A stretch of 64,000 bases of DNA from positions 61,359-125,358 of the forward strand of contig CALLWB010000021.1 of NCBI GenBank assembly GCA_938016265.1, written 5' to 3'. Shown here piece after piece: positions 26,897 through 36,249 of the stretch. This DNA is from an uncultured Saprospiraceae bacterium. GTDB taxonomy: Bacteria > Bacteroidota > Bacteroidia > Chitinophagales > Saprospiraceae. Each line of letters opens with the position of its first letter. The first letter of the stretch is position 1. The notes beneath the pieces were generated by a model. The model did not search any database, was not told the DNA's origin, and saw only the letters and a program-made list of their open reading frames with translations. A program made the translations under genes and the position numbers.

Positions 26897-29104
26897 TGCA
26901 GGTGCTTCGTTGAGATAATACCAGGCAGCACTCACGCGGCTATATAAGTCATTTTTAACGGCGATAGCAAAGATATAATTTCGATCTTGTGTAAAGGTTA
27001 TAGTTTCCCCATTGTACTGCATGCTATTTGTAATATCTAGCCCTTGGATCACACTGGCTTCTGTCCAGGCCTCGCCACTGCCAAAGGTGTAATAAATGGT
27101 GCTCCCGGGCTCTGCATGGATTTGGAGATCAACGGTATTTCCCTGGGTGCCTGGTGTTACTGAATAAAAAGGGCGGTCAGGTACCTGGTCCAAATCTACA
27201 TTGATTTTAAAGTGATCTGGATCTGTCACTTCAGAAATAGCTCCTCCTGTTAAGAAAAACTGGCTATCAGAATCTATATAAACCTTATTATCATCAAGTT
27301 CATTATAGGTACCATTTCTTAACAGCTCAAAACCGTTTAAGAATCCATAAACCGTAACATTGTCGACAAGGGTCCAACCTTTGACCTCTAGTTTGAACAA
27401 GTGATCGTAGGTGTTGTGCGCTTTTACCGCATATTCTCCACTCCATTGATGTGCTGGAGGCATGGCGTCATCCCGTAGTATTTTTACATTTTTAAGGTGT
27501 AAATTGCGCATGTAGGTGATGGCAAGTCCGTATATTCCCATTGGGTTTAGCACGGTGAAGTCTTCAAACAAGTTGTTTGTATTAAATTTACCGTTGAGCT
27601 CCAAATCAACAATCGCAATACCGTTTCTGCCACCATAACTAACGTTGTTTCTAAAGAAATTTATCCCCACCCATTTTGTATTTGTCAGTTTAATACCACC
27701 TCCCTGACTAGGAAAGTCATGATTGGCAAAGTCAAACTCGTGGATATCATTTGGTGCTCTTCTGGAGATAATGGCATAGCCGGACATATTCTGGTCGGTT
27801 GCTACATTTCCTTCCCACCTTACAGTAGCTCCCGTGGTGGCCCAAAATCCAACTCCAGCATGTCCGTGGTCTCCATTGCTTCTTGTTTTTTCTACCCAAT
27901 CTCCAGCATCCGGGGATGATCCCTCCGAGTAGATGGCGATATTTCTACGGAAGCCTCCTAGTTCGGTACCATTTTCATCTGTAAAATGGGAGCCTAAAAC
28001 ATTGTAGGAGCAATTGTCGTCAAACCAGACAAAAGACTCATGATTTACGAATCCCCATCCTGGACTTCCCCATAAGGCACATCCTTGTACATAACCATAG
28101 ATACCATTCGGATCTGTATCGCCTGCTCTATGAAAATGTAATGCATATCTTCCTACCACGTTGGTTGTTGGGGAGGTTACTGGGCTTTGTAGTTCAATTG
28201 CCTTGTTTGTTCTCCCCAATTCTTCCAGCTGGACGTAGCGCATATCGACCTCTTGCTGATGCATGAACATAATATGCCCTCGTCGGTGAATGTCTGTTTT
28301 ATTTTCAGATTCAATAATTACATTTCTGGAATAATTGGCTACATATGGATAGAGACCATCAAACGCGGGATTGGTGGCTAGAATCCGCCGATCATTGGAG
28401 GTGGGGCTGTCAAGCGTGATGTTGGTGCCGTTGATGTTTTGAATGGTGAATTCCTCCTGGTGTTTTCCCTGTAGGCCAGAAAGAACCACTCGATCTCCTG
28501 CCTTCCAATCAACAGGTACTTGTTCTACACTAAAGCCAGTTGTTCCGGCTGGGAACCATTGACTTGCCTTCACAAAACTTGTCTTTTCAGCGCCGTGCCA
28601 TTTTATTTCTCCTAGTCCAATAATCCCTCGACTGAGTAGAGTAGGGTCGTAGCTGGTGTTTATATTCCCATTGTCCAAAATGAGGATTTTTGCAGTAGAA
28701 TTTGTAGCAATCGGATTGTCTGACGTACCTATAAAAAATTGACTCCCTGGCATAGTGACTATTGTTTCTACCCGGAGTTCTGTATTTGTATTTGTAGCAA
28801 ATTGCAATGTCCCATCTACTCGGATAGTTGCTAGTCGAGCAGTGAAAACACCGTCGACAGTAACTGTAATTGCTGTTGGAATAATAACTCTTGCCCCTGC
28901 TGCAGGTACTGAGTTGTCCCAGGTATTCGGATTACTCCAATCACCGGAATTTACTGCGGTGTGGGTGGCGTCTGCATCTGATGCTAGATTCATAGACATT
29001 TGAACGTGGGGGGCGACTTGGCTATAGAGGGAGGTTTTCCATCCAATGACCAACAAAAATGCGATTGTTAAGCATAAAAATGTGGGAGTAGTTATATTTC
29101 TCAT
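26249..29104 (-). CDS. secreted G8-domain / right-handed beta-helix protein (CEMIP/TMEM2-like) with dockerin-like C-terminal module
   Basis: This encodes 951 residues from the ATG at 29104 (MRNITTPTFL, signal peptide ending SLYSQ); an upstream in-frame ATG adds 17 residues before the signal. Residues about 55-175 form a G8 domain (WSNPNTWDNSVPAAGARVII ... VDGTLQF). About 200-640 is a parallel beta-helix with GRYALHFHRAGDTD (318-331), the bacterial counterpart of GRYPIHFH in animal CEMIP and TMEM2, which take part in hyaluronan breakdown. Further helix turns follow (NISIYS-type, MSGYAII, GIAIVD, NLHLKNVKI). Then comes a short chitobiase/FN3-like region (PGSTIYYTFGSGEAWTEA), and the last 215 residues are the shared module with two DRS-x-x-WN-x-RN motifs. 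A polysaccharide ligand or substrate is likely; no activity is proven for bacterial members known to me. Confidence 0.83.
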   Translation of the reverse strand: MRNITTPTFLCLTIAFLLVIGWKTSLYSQVAPHVQMSMNLASDADATHTAVNSGDWSNPNTWDNSVPAAGARVIIPTAITVTVDGVFTARLATIRVDGTLQFATNTNTELRVETIVTMPGSQFFIGTSDNPIATNSTAKILILDNGNINTSYDPTLLSRGIIGLGEIKWHGAEKTSFVKASQWFPAGTTGFSVEQVPVDWKAGDRVVLSGLQGKHQEEFTIQNINGTNITLDSPTSNDRRILATNPAFDGLYPYVANYSRNVIIESENKTDIHRRGHIMFMHQQEVDMRYVQLEELGRTNKAIELQSPVTSPTTNVVGRYALHFHRAGDTDPNGIYGYVQGCALWGSPGWGFVNHESFVWFDDNCSYNVLGSHFTDENGTELGGFRRNIAIYSEGSSPDAGDWVEKTRSNGDHGHAGVGFWATTGATVRWEGNVATDQNMSGYAIISRRAPNDIHEFDFANHDFPSQGGGIKLTNTKWVGINFFRNNVSYGGRNGIAIVDLELNGKFNTNNLFEDFTVLNPMGIYGLAITYMRNLHLKNVKILRDDAMPPAHQWSGEYAVKAHNTYDHLFKLEVKGWTLVDNVTVYGFLNGFELLRNGTYNELDDNKVYIDSDSQFFLTGGAISEVTDPDHFKINVDLDQVPDRPFYSVTPGTQGNTVDLQIHAEPGSTIYYTFGSGEAWTEASVIQGLDITNSMQYNGETITFTQDRNYIFAIAVKNDLYSRVSAAWYYLNEAPAVNVNVVLDGPYDPSTNLMSDDLRTLDLPITQPYSLPPYNYEGTETTTSSILSRSGNNAIVDWVLVELRDKDDSAVILHQKAGLLQRDGNVVDQTGAPLFITNAVPDDYYIAVRHRNHLGAMTLNQFSLSNTPTSINFSSVPTYGNQALLQIGNTRALWSGDASQDGFIDSGDRSAAWNLRNQTGYLNADINLDGSIDSGDRSIIWNHRNRLSQLP

Positions 29105-29446
29105 TGAAGTTATTTTTATTGTTACTCTAAAATACAATTTGAAAATCTTAACCAATAGAATTTTCCTGTTTTTTAAAAGATTTATGTGAGGGATTTTGTG
29201 AATTAGTCATAGATGTTGGAGCTCCATCCAACTGTTGCATTTTTTTATCGGATTGTTTCTTGAAAAGCAGTTAGGTTGTAGCTATTTTTATAGGATGCTA
29301 TATGTTTGTTTTGAATGGATTGTGCCTATTGACAGATAATGAATTCCTGTTGGGAGTCGATCTATTTGGAGGGTAATTTCATTTTTCAGATCTGAGCTAA
29401 AAAATGAAAGGTAGATTTTAACAACATCAAAATTTATTTTCACCAA
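29105..29446. other. intergenic, 342 bp
   Basis: No gene is visible. An AT-only inverted repeat (TTTCATTTTT 29377-29386 / AAAAATGAAA 29400-29409) follows the 3' end of the - strand gene at 29447 and could be a weak stem. No convincing promoter for the G8 gene was found. Confidence 0.4.
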
Positions 29447-30928
29447 CTAAAAGTTTTTTACCCACAATCTCAAATCCAAATAACTAAATACCCGTTTTTC
29501 CGCAGGCAATTCAAAAAGGACAAGAATCTCTTGTTTAAAATCTTTAATCAGTTTATTCTTCTCTTTTTTGTCCACGCAATTTAACAGTTTTTTTAGAAAG
29601 CGGAACAATGCCTTTTCTGTAGCATAAATGGCTCTTCTCGGTTTTAGGTATTTGGGGGTAGACTGCAGAAGAGATTCTAGTAAAGTGTAATTATTTAGTT
29701 CAAAATGTAGGAGTAAATTTAGAATTCTGGCGAAGTAAAAAATCTCCTTGACAACATTTTCTTTGGGGTCATTAAGTAGGAGATTGTTCCATTTTAGTGC
29801 TTGATCAAATTTGCCATTCTGGAAAAGTAGATACGCTACCAAATAATAAAAAGTAATCCGGTTGTGCTTTGCTATTTTATTGCCAAATTGAGCCAAACCT
29901 TCTTCAATTTTGGGTATCCATTCCAAGGCTTTTTCAAAGTCCTGTTGGCTCAGACTCCAATTGATGAGGAGTAAATAGCGCTGTCGGAAAACCCTGGCTT
30001 CTATATTTTTAATTGATTTGAATTCTGGTCTTTCCAGCGTCATTTCCAAACGATGGATACCTGCTTCGAGAATGTCATATTTCCCAATGATTAAGCTGTC
30101 GATTAACATGTTGTTTAGGGTAGCCAGATAACGCTCTCCATACAGTCTTAAGAAGTGTGGGGCCGCTTCCATCATATCCAAAAACTGACTATTGATTTCG
30201 TAGGCTTTTTCAACATTGCCCATCATAAACTGGTAGGTGGCGTTGGCCTGATAAAAATAAAACTTGCTCTTAAAGTTGGTAGCTAAGGATAGATTATGAA
30301 ATTTGGGAGATTGGGTAAGCGTTTCTGCTTGTTTTTGTTGCTCCGGATTCTGAATTTTTTGGTAGCGGATTTGAAACTGCGCCACCTTTTGAAAGAGATA
30401 CCAATATTCATTGGTATTTTGTAGTTGCTTCAAACAATTGACTTCCGTCTCGAAAATTTGCTGGAGAGCCTGTTCCTCCTGCATCTTGAATTGACGCTGG
30501 GTAAGCAATTGCTTTTCAATACTGCAAAGTATAATTTGCTGGGGGTAAAATTCGTACGCTTCCGCAATCTTTTTTCCCTTTTTCAATTCGCGAAACGCTG
30601 CCAGATACAACCCTTTTTCAATCAACACATTTGTGGCCGTTATCTTTTCGGAGATTTGATCTTCCAACTTTTTTTTGCCAAAATTTGTCAGCGATTTGAG
30701 CAGCAATTCATAGAGGTAACGCTTATTCACTGCAAGGTGCTTCAAAAAATTCGCTCCCTTGTTGTCCGTTATCAGTTTTTCCTCATTAAATGTCTTTTGA
30801 GCAAGCAAGGCATCCAACAATTGCAGATAGTCTTTCTCACCGGAACCAGATTGCACTTTTAGGTATCTCTTTTCAGACTTTGTGAGCGTTTTAACTAAAT
30901 CAAATAAAAAAGAAGAAGATGTTTTCAT
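29447..30928 (-). CDS. helical-repeat protein of unknown function (family copy B, diverged)
   Basis: This is a soluble 493-residue protein rich in Leu, Lys and Gln with no signal peptide. The layout resembles copies A (7998) and C (58159): a helical N-terminal domain (FDLVKTLTKSEKRYLKV, then a KRYLYELLLKSL helix) followed by TPR-like helical pairs (DFEKALEWIPKIEEGL, GKFDQALKWNNLLL, NNYTLLESLLQS) and a short aromatic tail (YLDLRLWVKNF). Sequence similarity to A and C is weak, so common origin is inferred mainly from architecture and position. It is head to head with the T9SS cargo gene at 31134 (205 bp apart). It could be a scaffold or regulator for that cargo. Confidence 0.75.
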   Translation of the reverse strand: MKTSSSFLFDLVKTLTKSEKRYLKVQSGSGEKDYLQLLDALLAQKTFNEEKLITDNKGANFLKHLAVNKRYLYELLLKSLTNFGKKKLEDQISEKITATNVLIEKGLYLAAFRELKKGKKIAEAYEFYPQQIILCSIEKQLLTQRQFKMQEEQALQQIFETEVNCLKQLQNTNEYWYLFQKVAQFQIRYQKIQNPEQQKQAETLTQSPKFHNLSLATNFKSKFYFYQANATYQFMMGNVEKAYEINSQFLDMMEAAPHFLRLYGERYLATLNNMLIDSLIIGKYDILEAGIHRLEMTLERPEFKSIKNIEARVFRQRYLLLINWSLSQQDFEKALEWIPKIEEGLAQFGNKIAKHNRITFYYLVAYLLFQNGKFDQALKWNNLLLNDPKENVVKEIFYFARILNLLLHFELNNYTLLESLLQSTPKYLKPRRAIYATEKALFRFLKKLLNCVDKKEKNKLIKDFKQEILVLFELPAEKRVFSYLDLRLWVKNF

Positions 30929-31035
30929 GAGAATAATAATTGAATCCTAATTAAATCTAGTAAATTCTTTTAATTATAATGAATTTTGATTCAAAAAGTT
31001 CAATTTAGAAACCTTATTATCCAATGTTTTTCTAC

Positions 31036-31066
31036 TTGAATGCTCAACAAGATAGTGCTAGTTTTG
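31036..31066 (+). promoter_or_regulatory. Bacteroidota-type promoter for 31134
   Basis: TTG at 31036-31038 and a perfect TAnnTTTG (TAGTTTTG, 31059-31066) are 20 bp apart, about 67 bp before the preferred ATG. This fits the known -33/-7 pattern of the phylum. The match was found by eye and not tested. Confidence 0.4.
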
Positions 31067-31133
31067 GTTATGTTTAATGGATATCCTAAGTTCTTTGTGT
31101 CCAGTTATTGTAAATATTAAAAATATGATTAGT

Positions 31134-33266
31134 ATGAATTTCTTAAAATTTGCCTTCTTTTTTGTTCTAGTATTGGTTCTTCAACAATCCATATTAGCAC
31201 AGGACTGGGTTTCTTATCAGAGTCAGCAACAAGTTAATGATTTGGTAGATACAGGTACTGAATTATTAATGGCTACAGACGCAGGACTAGTAGTGGTGAA
31301 CAAAGCCAACTTAACAAAAACGTTCTTTAACAAAGGAAATACAAACCTAAAGAGCAATCATATTCAAACGATAACGGAAGGACTAAATTCCTCCGTTTGG
31401 ATAGGCACCTACGATGTAAGAGTCGCCGTTTTTGATGGAACTGACTTCCTGGAAGTCTTTGTCCCACAAGGTAAAGCGAACAATCAATATACCTTGCTTT
31501 ACGACCTGAAAGTTGCTCCTAATGGAGATCTTTGGTTAGGGACGTCTGATGGTGTTTTACGGAGACAAGGCACTATCTGGACACAATATGATGAGGTGGA
31601 GATCGGTGCTACTTTTTTCAAGGCTTGGGATCTTGCAATCAATAATGCAGGAGACGTTTTTATAGGCTCCCAGAACGTACATAAATTTGCAAATGGTACA
31701 TGGTCAAATATTACTGACACTGCTCAGATCTCAAGTTACGATGATGCAGATTTGTTTTTCAGTAGCACAGGTGATCTGTATGTGACTGGCGACCTTGATA
31801 GGATTGGTCGGTACGACGGGACTCAATGGGAACTTTTTGATGACTTTAGTTCCCAAATCAATGGTGCAAATGTTTTAAAATTAACGGAGGATGTGAATGG
31901 AGATATGTATTTCAATACCCAGTTTGACGGAATTTTCAAACTGTCAAATACGGAGTGGCTTCCCTACAGCGATGCTCAAACACAAGCCGGTGGAGACAAT
32001 ACTACTTATTTCTATATTGACCAGAACGGTGATCGTTGGCTGAACAACGGGATTGACCTCTCTGCTAGTAAAAATGGGAATATCCAATCCACCATGATTT
32101 CCCAATACCCTATAGAGCATAACAGAACACAGAATGTCCACAAAGGAGATAATGGAAAAATGTATTTTGTGAAAAGTAGAGACAGCAATTTCCCAGTAGT
32201 AGATGCTAATGGCAATTGGACGACGCTTCAGGTACCAATGAACACTGGGTCAGAATTCTATCAGGATATACTTGTTTTATCAGATACTGATATTTGGTTA
32301 AGTTCCAACATTGGACTTCATCACTATGATGGCAGCCAATGGACATACAATGGCTCCTTTGGTTCTTTTAGTTTTGCCAGGGATGCTCAAGGTAAAATTT
32401 ATATGCGAGCTACTACAAAAATCTACATAATGGAAAACGGAGTAATTACGGAATACAATACCATGAATTCTCCATTATCTACTACGCTAATCACTGGTTT
32501 TGGTGTGGATGCAGACGACAATTTATGGATTGCTTCCGAATATGAAAATGCGATTCAAAAAGTCTCTACTACAGGTGTTTGGACAACTTATTCGCAAGCA
32601 GATTACCCTGCACTCAGTGGGCCTAGAGGGGATATCCACTTCGATAGTAATGGGCATCTTTGGGTAAGGACATCTGGGCCAGGTGCTGCGGGAGCCGCTA
32701 CATTTGATGGGACTACCTTCACCAACCCATTTACGGGAAATTTTGGTATGATGGCGAGCTCGGAGGTGCTTTCTATCGAGAACGATGCGACAGGAAAACT
32801 TTATTTTGCCCACCGGTATGGGGTGACGACTTTGCTCAATGGAGTATGGGGTGATTTATTGATTGAGGATGTCCCGAACAACAATGGTGGTTCGCATAAT
32901 TCTAATATCGAATTTGATGATGCTGGTACCTTGTGGTGGGGCAATACAGCGCTTGGTGTGTTCTCTTATACCCCACAAACAGCGACATCTGTTAGTAACA
33001 ACCAAGAAATATCCTTTGATTTCTCCTGCTATCCAAATCCAGCAAGCAGCTATACAATTGTTGAAGTTGTCCTCGAAAAAGAAGCAAATGTTCAAGTTGT
33101 TATTTATAACAATCTCGGCCAACGCTTGTCTAGTATAAATTTAGGCCAATACCCTTCAGGAAATTTTCAACAAACACTAGCGTTGGAACATTTACCAAAA
33201 GGCTTTTATACGATCCAACTACAGGTAAATAATCAATCAATTTCAAAGAAAATTATCGTTCAATAG
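31134..33266 (+). CDS. secreted beta-propeller protein with T9SS type A sorting domain
   Basis: This encodes 710 residues from the ATG at 31134 (MNFLKFAFFFVLVLVLQQSI, signal peptide ending ILAQ); ATGs at 31077 and 31125 are also in frame. Residues about 22-620 are a chain of short propeller blades of the two-component-regulator type (SSVWIGTYDVRVAVFDG, GDLWLGTSDGVLRRQG, NLWIASEYENAIQKV, each preceded by a W-x-x-Y/F strand). They probably form one or two beta-propellers on the cell surface. The C-terminus is a type A sorting domain: YPNPASSYTIVEV ... NNLGQRLSSINLG ... LPKGFYTIQLQ ... KKIIVQ. No histidine kinase or other signalling domain follows, so it is a free secreted propeller. It is divergent from helical-repeat gene B. 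Confidence 0.88.
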   Translation: MNFLKFAFFFVLVLVLQQSILAQDWVSYQSQQQVNDLVDTGTELLMATDAGLVVVNKANLTKTFFNKGNTNLKSNHIQTITEGLNSSVWIGTYDVRVAVFDGTDFLEVFVPQGKANNQYTLLYDLKVAPNGDLWLGTSDGVLRRQGTIWTQYDEVEIGATFFKAWDLAINNAGDVFIGSQNVHKFANGTWSNITDTAQISSYDDADLFFSSTGDLYVTGDLDRIGRYDGTQWELFDDFSSQINGANVLKLTEDVNGDMYFNTQFDGIFKLSNTEWLPYSDAQTQAGGDNTTYFYIDQNGDRWLNNGIDLSASKNGNIQSTMISQYPIEHNRTQNVHKGDNGKMYFVKSRDSNFPVVDANGNWTTLQVPMNTGSEFYQDILVLSDTDIWLSSNIGLHHYDGSQWTYNGSFGSFSFARDAQGKIYMRATTKIYIMENGVITEYNTMNSPLSTTLITGFGVDADDNLWIASEYENAIQKVSTTGVWTTYSQADYPALSGPRGDIHFDSNGHLWVRTSGPGAAGAATFDGTTFTNPFTGNFGMMASSEVLSIENDATGKLYFAHRYGVTTLLNGVWGDLLIEDVPNNNGGSHNSNIEFDDAGTLWWGNTALGVFSYTPQTATSVSNNQEISFDFSCYPNPASSYTIVEVVLEKEANVQVVIYNNLGQRLSSINLGQYPSGNFQQTLALEHLPKGFYTIQLQVNNQSISKKIIVQ

Positions 33267-33591
33267 TCCATTGTCAGACGAGAGGGAGCAAATGTGAGAT
33301 TTATCAAACCAAATGAATCCTACTCATTTGAATTCTGATTAACTTAACCGGTCAACTACTCATAGTTGATCGGTTTCGTTTTTTGTAGGAGTGGGAAACA
33401 CGAATTGTAGCGGCGACTGCACTCTCCTGAACCTCCTTCAGCTCAAAGAAAAACTGGAAGGATGAATTGATTCGAAGGCAAAAGGAATTTGATTGTAGAC
33501 AAACTTTTTTTTAAAAAACAAAACACCAAACTGTAAAATAAAAAAATAGAAGATCGGTTATAAATTACACGCTTAACCGAACATCTATTCT
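33267..33591. other. intergenic, 325 bp
   Basis: Apart from the terminator at 33346 the stretch is AT-rich and has no gene. It must contain the promoter for the genes starting at 33592 or 33746. Confidence 0.5.
33346..33386 (+). terminator. intrinsic terminator after 33266
   Basis: The stem AACCGGTCAACTA / TAGTTGATCGGTT (one G-U pair) with loop CTCA is followed by TCGTTTTTTG, 80 bp after the stop. Confidence 0.8.
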
Positions 33592-33693
33592 ATGAAAAAA
33601 ACAATCTTCTTCCTCTTTTTATCGTTTTCAACAGCGTTTGCAAACAACAAAAACAAACAAACCTCCATGTACCAAGGTTGGTTTACTGTTTGA
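33592..33693 (+). CDS. possible 33-residue secreted peptide or signal-peptide remnant
   Basis: The ORF reads MKKTIFFLFLSFSTAFANNK and then a 13-residue polar tail (NKQTSMYQGWFTV). The first 17 residues are a textbook signal peptide (AFA cleavage site). Only about 16 residues would remain, so it is either a tiny exported peptide or the stump of a lost secreted protein. No continuation was found in the other frames downstream. The gene at 33746 begins 52 bp later. Confidence 0.35.
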   Translation: MKKTIFFLFLSFSTAFANNKNKQTSMYQGWFTV

Positions 33694-33745
33694 TTTTGTA
33701 TTTTGGACGATTAATCAATTAGAAAAGTCCATAGGCCACTAATTT

Positions 33746-34291
33746 ATGTCCGATAAAACACCACAGTTCAAGGTTTTAGAAAATGGTGAACTAGTAAACA
33801 TCCCTTCACCAACCTCCTCCAAAACAGACTTCGATTTTTATGCGGGCAATTGGAAGATTCGCAATAAACGACTGAAAACAAGACTAGACAACTGTACAGA
33901 ATGGATTGAATTTGAAGCCACTCAAACTATGAAAACAGTGCTAAATGGCCTGGGGAATATCGACCATTTTTACGCGACTTTCGATGGAGAACCCTTTGAA
34001 GGAATGTCTATTCGGTTTTTTGATCCCAAGACTAAATTATGGAGTATCTACTGGTCGGATGTAACAAAAACCGGAATACTAGAACCGCCAGTACTCGGCT
34101 CCTTTTATGGCGATTTAGGTGTCTTTTACACCAAAGATGTCTTCAACGAAAAGGAAATTTTAGTCAAATTTGAATGGGACAAAACAGATCCAGATAATCC
34201 AATATGGCGACAAGGTTTTTCAGACGACAACGGACAAACGTTTGAATGGAATTGGTACATGCACATGTCAAAAGTTGAAGGAGAAAAATGA
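33746..34291 (+). CDS. DUF1579-like protein
   Basis: This is a soluble 181-residue beta-rich protein. After about 25 residues the segment DFYAGNWKIRNKRLKTRL begins a DUF1579-like calycin barrel, and the following strands (EFEATQTMKTVLNGLGNIDHF, GEPFEGMSIRFFDPKTKLWSI, WYMHMSKV) keep the typical W/Y-rich pattern. DUF1579 members are small barrels of unproven function. It has no signal peptide. Its stop overlaps the start of the Crp/Fnr gene by 4 bp (ATGA), showing translational coupling. The pair may form a small regulated unit. Confidence 0.75.
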   Translation: MSDKTPQFKVLENGELVNIPSPTSSKTDFDFYAGNWKIRNKRLKTRLDNCTEWIEFEATQTMKTVLNGLGNIDHFYATFDGEPFEGMSIRFFDPKTKLWSIYWSDVTKTGILEPPVLGSFYGDLGVFYTKDVFNEKEILVKFEWDKTDPDNPIWRQGFSDDNGQTFEWNWYMHMSKVEGEK

Positions 34292-34875
34292 TAACAGAAG
34301 ATAAAGATTTAAACGACTATTTGCTAGGACTTTGTAAGATCTCATCGATTTCCGCTGACAAGTTTATCGAAGTTATGGAGGTCAGAAAACTGGAGAAAGG
34401 AAGTGTTTTTATCAAGAAAGGTACACCAGCTTCAAGAGAATATATCCTCCTAGACGGAATTTGCAGAAGCTTTATTACCAACCCAAAAGGCGAGGAGATA
34501 ACCCTTTCCTTTTTCCTCGAGAATACTGCCGTCGCTCCTAGTTTAGTGCGGACAAGTTTTGGGAAGTCCATCCTTAATGTTCAAGCAATAACCAACATAA
34601 AAGTGGCTACGTTTTTGAATGCAGATTTGATGGCCTTAATGGACGCCAATCAGGAGGTCAGAGCTTGGGGCAACAACATTTTGCAGCAGCAATTGATCAG
34701 AAAAGTAAACAAAGAAATTACCCAAATCTCTTTGACCGCTAAAGAAAGACTAGTCGATTTTCGTCAAAAATACCCACTACTCGAAAACCAAATACCACAT
34801 TCCTTTATCGCCTCTTTTCTTGGGATTACCAATGTCTCGCTAAGTCGAATACGCAAGGAGCTTGCTGGCAAATAA
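34288..34875 (+). CDS. Crp/Fnr-family transcriptional regulator
   Basis: This encodes 195 residues. The N-terminal cyclic-nucleotide-binding-type barrel is clear (about 15-120: LEKGSVFIKKGTPASREYIL, LDGICRSF, EEITLSFFLEN), and the C-terminal part ends in a winged-helix HTH in which IPHSFIASFLGITNVSLSRI reads as the recognition unit. There is no Cys cluster as in oxygen-sensing Fnr, and the canonical cAMP-binding RxS is not evident, so the ligand is unknown. This subgroup is common in Bacteroidota, where members often control the neighbouring gene. It overlaps the DUF1579-like gene by 4 bp. Confidence 0.87.
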   Translation: MITEDKDLNDYLLGLCKISSISADKFIEVMEVRKLEKGSVFIKKGTPASREYILLDGICRSFITNPKGEEITLSFFLENTAVAPSLVRTSFGKSILNVQAITNIKVATFLNADLMALMDANQEVRAWGNNILQQQLIRKVNKEITQISLTAKERLVDFRQKYPLLENQIPHSFIASFLGITNVSLSRIRKELAGK

Positions 34876-34940
34876 CTTCAATTTTGTTTTTATTATCAAA
34901 TGTTAATGACTTTGATTTAAAGTAAAATGACCTTTGTAGT

Positions 34941-36245
34941 ATGAATACACAAAGGATAGCTTTTTACTTGATCTTATCACTTATGTTGCTTCTCAGCAAT
35001 ACAACTCTTTTGGCACAGAATAAGGAGCCGCTGCATTTTTTTATCGATCTTCCACTAATGGAATATCCCTACGATTTCAATCATCGATATCAAGCTGCTA
35101 CCATGCAGCAATCGATCAAATTGAGTAAAAGTTTTTATTACTCGCTCCATGGTGGTTTGGATATTTTGGGCAAAAATAAACTGGGGAAAAAAGGAGCTAT
35201 TTGGAGTAAGGTTTTTATGACGATCCTTGACTTTGCTCCCTTACCGCTCTCCAATACCTGGCTGCATGAAGAATGGCACCGCTCCATCCTGACGCTAAAC
35301 CATATAAAAAGTAAAAATGGTCATTGGACAAACAGCGTTAAACACATAGACGATGACGATTTGATCAACCTGAAATTAAACAGTCCACAAGATTTGGTTA
35401 GAGAAGCTACGGCGGGCAATGAAGGTAATCTGGAGTTTGTCCATTCTCTGGAAAAAGATGTTTTTTTTAACCAAGTAAATACCTGGAATTATGGCCTTTA
35501 TTGGGGCAATTATCTAGTAAATTCCTTCTATCTGTTCGGTTCCACACGCACAAACTCCAAACCACTCGTCAGGTTTAAAAACAAGGAAGATGAACATATT
35601 CATAAAAGAGATGCCAATGGATTTGATCCGATCAATGCCACCTATGATTTATTCCATCCAAACAGCCCCTACGAAGATCGAGGAATCCATCCCTCAGGTC
35701 ATGGCATCGACCGATACATCGAGTTCAACGATTTGTCTCCTGCCGGCCAACAGTTTCTGAAAACTCAATTTTCATTATCGCTTCTTAATTTCCTTGATAT
35801 GAATCTGATTGGGGTGGATGAATTGGGCAAAAAAATGAAATACAATTTATCTATACGCCACCACATGACTCCCTTTGGCTACATGGTAGGCGTCAATTTT
35901 CTGTTTAAGAAAAACCAATTTGGAGGTATGGTCAAACCCAAAATATACAGAAACGAACGCAATACCTTCCTAGGGCTCGACGTCGAATTAAGAAACAATT
36001 GGGGACAGATAAGACTTGCAGGTTGGCAACAGCCCGAAAATCTACTTTATTATGATACGAATGCTGCCTTTGGAGGTCTGATTGGGGCAAAGATTTATCC
36101 TTTTCAAAAAAGCCAGATTCATCCCTATTTCGAAGGTACGTTGAAGTCTAAAGGTTGGGTAGCTGGCCATCCATATCTGGGCGGAAATTTCTCTTTCTTA
36201 CTAGGTTTGAGAATACGACTTAAGGAAAAGGTGAAGGCAAAATAG
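34941..36245 (+). CDS. envelope protein with an HExxH motif and barrel-like C-terminus
   Basis: This 434-residue protein has a signal peptide (about 1-25, ending LLAQ). Residues 109-113 read HEEWH inside WLHEEWHRSIL. This matches the HExxH zinc site of metalloproteases, although a third ligand could not be assigned. Residues about 300-434 alternate in a way typical of outer-membrane strands (MVGVNFLFKK, TFLGLDVELR, GQIRLAGWQ, FGGLIGAKIYPF, FSFLLGLRIRLK). I do not recognise the family. It could be an outer-membrane-linked metalloprotease, or the motif may be chance. The gene stands between the Crp/Fnr regulator and the DinB-like gene (5 bp upstream), on the same strand. Confidence 0.7.
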   Translation: MNTQRIAFYLILSLMLLLSNTTLLAQNKEPLHFFIDLPLMEYPYDFNHRYQAATMQQSIKLSKSFYYSLHGGLDILGKNKLGKKGAIWSKVFMTILDFAPLPLSNTWLHEEWHRSILTLNHIKSKNGHWTNSVKHIDDDDLINLKLNSPQDLVREATAGNEGNLEFVHSLEKDVFFNQVNTWNYGLYWGNYLVNSFYLFGSTRTNSKPLVRFKNKEDEHIHKRDANGFDPINATYDLFHPNSPYEDRGIHPSGHGIDRYIEFNDLSPAGQQFLKTQFSLSLLNFLDMNLIGVDELGKKMKYNLSIRHHMTPFGYMVGVNFLFKKNQFGGMVKPKIYRNERNTFLGLDVELRNNWGQIRLAGWQQPENLLYYDTNAAFGGLIGAKIYPFQKSQIHPYFEGTLKSKGWVAGHPYLGGNFSFLLGLRIRLKEKVKAK

Positions 36246-36249
36246 GAGC

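Noticed and set aside
30425..30862. 145-codon + strand open frame opposite helical gene B
   Set aside because: It is antisense to a gene with clear domain pattern and lacks protein-like composition.
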